From Gryganskiella cystojenkinii (taxonomy: Eukaryota > Mortierellomycota > Mortierellomycetes > Mortierellales > Mortierellaceae), in NCBI GenBank assembly GCA_015852425.1, contig JAAAIG010000021.1, positions 13,028 through 77,027 on the forward strand: 64,000 nucleotides of DNA. Reading direction: 5' to 3'. Below the pieces are notes generated by a model. It did not search any database. It was not told where the DNA came from and worked only from the letters and a program-made list of their open reading frames with translations. Shown here in pieces: positions 62,691 through 64,000 of this stretch. Position 1 is the first letter of the stretch; every line of letters starts with the position of its first letter. The translations under genes were made by a program, and so were the position numbers.

Positions 62691-64000
62691 TTAATCCTGA
62701 ATACGAGTGAAACTTCGTCCTCCCCGTGGCTTGTCGTTCAACTTTGGGTTATTTTTCGTCAACAGATCCTTGCCCATCTTTGCAAAGTCAAAGTCGCAAT
62801 CGTGCTTCGAGGTTGCCTTGTGTGTGTCACAAAACACGAATTCTATCAAAGGACGGTCAAAAAAGGAGCATATCCAATCTGTTATAATGTTGTATCGAAT
62901 TCCGGTCTTTGGCAGCGGACCATGGACGAAAACCCCTCTTCCCAATACGACCCGATCCTATGTCTTACCACATCGGCACTTGTTTATAGCCTGCTTAGCA
63001 AGAGGGATCTATTTTTTAATGAAAACGTGGAGTGCGATTGAGGTCGTTAGGTTAGTTCGGGGATTCGATGGCATGTTTGAGTTTTTGAAGTTGAGGGTCG
63101 GGCCCTGCAGGCGTGTTTCCCTTTCTGCCGCTGTCTGCTTGCTTCTGCACATGTGAGATGGTAACGGCACTCCTTCTTTGTTTGTGTTCCCTTTTTTGTG
63201 ATCGTTTGCCGAACAAATCAGAAAACAGGATCAAACAACCAAAAAAAAGCCCTCCGTCAGTCCTGTCGTCCATTTTGTATCGCCCAATTTTTTTTAGTGA
63301 GGGGGACCATCATTTAAAAAAATAAAATATAAAAAAAAACGGCTGAAATAAACAACTGGTGACAGATTTTTGTCTCTGTTTTGTTTGTTTGTCCTGCTTT
63401 GTGCTTTTGTTATGGGGGGTTTTTTTTGGTTTCTCTGTCGTAAATTGCTCACTGTCGACCAGTCCTGCCTTATTTCTTGTCCCTCTGTTTTTGGTCCTTC
63501 TTCCTCATGGCTTTTTTGTGTGGGTGTGTGTCTGCGTGTCTGCACGATGTTGGTGTTCTGCGTCGAGTCCATGACATAAAAATTACCTTGGCTCGGCAGA
63601 GGTAGCACCGGCCCTTGTTCACCTGCGGTGGTCGCTCGCCGGGTGCATGGCCACTCTCAGGAGCTTCAGAAGACGTGGTCGATGTGGGCGTGCTGACGCC
63701 ACTGTCGGGTGTAGGTGTGGAGACATTGGTGGCAACAGGCGTTGACGGCGAAGAAGAAAACGACGTAGAGATAGGAGTATGGATTGTGGGTGATGCCACA
63801 GAAGGAGTGCCTGTAATGGCTGCTGTAGTAGAAGTGGTACTTGTTATTGTTGTGGGTGCAGGAGCGGCAACCTGGGGAGCAGGGGCCATCATGGGTGTCG
63901 AGTTGGGAGAGAGTGTTGGTCCATCCGAGGACTGTGGTTGAGAAGGCTTTTCGGAGAGTCGAGCAGCGATTGTGGATCCTGTGGTAGAGGCGTTATCGGT
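62691..64000 (-). CDS. AN1-type zinc-finger protein, 3' part (cut by the window edge)
   Basis: A gene entering from the right on the minus strand, so its 5' part is missing. Visible exons are 64000-63587, 63008-62969 and 62842-62691. The first is Ser/Thr/Pro-rich and ends GRCYLCRAK. The 40-nt second exon codes IPLAKQAINKCRC, and the third starts EFVFCDTHKATSKHDCDFDF. Together these give the AN1 spacing C-x2-C, C-x-C, C-x2-H, H-x-C. The end is PRGGRSFTRIQD. Plant and animal relatives with an N-terminal A20 finger bind ubiquitin and act in stress responses. Whether an A20 finger is present lies outside the window. Confidence 0.88.

Noticed and set aside
58882..64000. The idea that the disordered proteins here form a functional cluster
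   Set aside because: Only composition is shared. The conserved domains (DUF4211, AN1) are unrelated.

Overview
This is a eukaryotic window from an intron-rich fungus. The introns are short (about 60-340 bp) with GTAAGT/GTATGT-like donors, and several genes start downstream of TATA boxes and pyrimidine-rich leaders. The gene set is fungal: Yop1, Ppg1, an RSC7/Swp82-domain protein, a Rab18 GTPase, a COP9 subunit and an ABCC transporter. Ten or so exons per gene, a promethin/LDAF-like lipid-droplet gene and simple T/CT tracts fit an early-diverging Mucoromycota-type fungus. A Mortierella-like one is my best guess, by inference only. No prokaryotic, plasmid, viral or CRISPR feature was seen. There is one 10-base N gap at 34229-34238.

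I support 21 protein genes. Exon joins were worked out by hand and summed to whole codons for nearly all of them. Left part (0-23 kb): COP9 subunit 3 (-), Rab18 (+), actin (+), an RSC7-domain protein with three C-terminal PHD fingers (+), an ARF-like pseudo-GTPase (+), a promethin/LDAF-like protein (+) and a full ABCC transporter (-). Middle (23-35 kb): the most gene-poor part. It holds two related secreted proproteins transcribed away from each other (25.3-26.3 kb minus, 29.0-30.2 kb plus), an orphan exon, a 99-residue basic protein and an ER-lumenal DnaJ with a UPR-like promoter site.

Right part (35-64 kb): an M13 metalloendopeptidase (-), a ZIP zinc transporter with a His-rich loop (+), the Ppg1 phosphatase (-), a stefin-like cystatin (-), a membrane-anchored alginate-lyase-like enzyme (-), prolyl oligopeptidase (-), Yop1/REEP (-), an F-box/WD-like protein (-), a DUF4211 protein (+) and the 3' part of an AN1 zinc-finger gene (-) that runs off the right edge.

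The genes do not form one pathway or cluster. Loose themes are ER and lipid-droplet shape (Rab18, LDAF-like, Yop1, ER DnaJ), ubiquitin control (CSN3, F-box, AN1) and extracellular or surface proteolysis and carbohydrate turnover (M13, cystatin, alginate-lyase-like). The strongest candidates for something undescribed are the divergent pair of Kex2-type secreted precursors with a conserved intron, the pseudo-ARF with a large disordered insert, the RSC7-plus-triple-PHD fusion and the fungal stefin-like protein.
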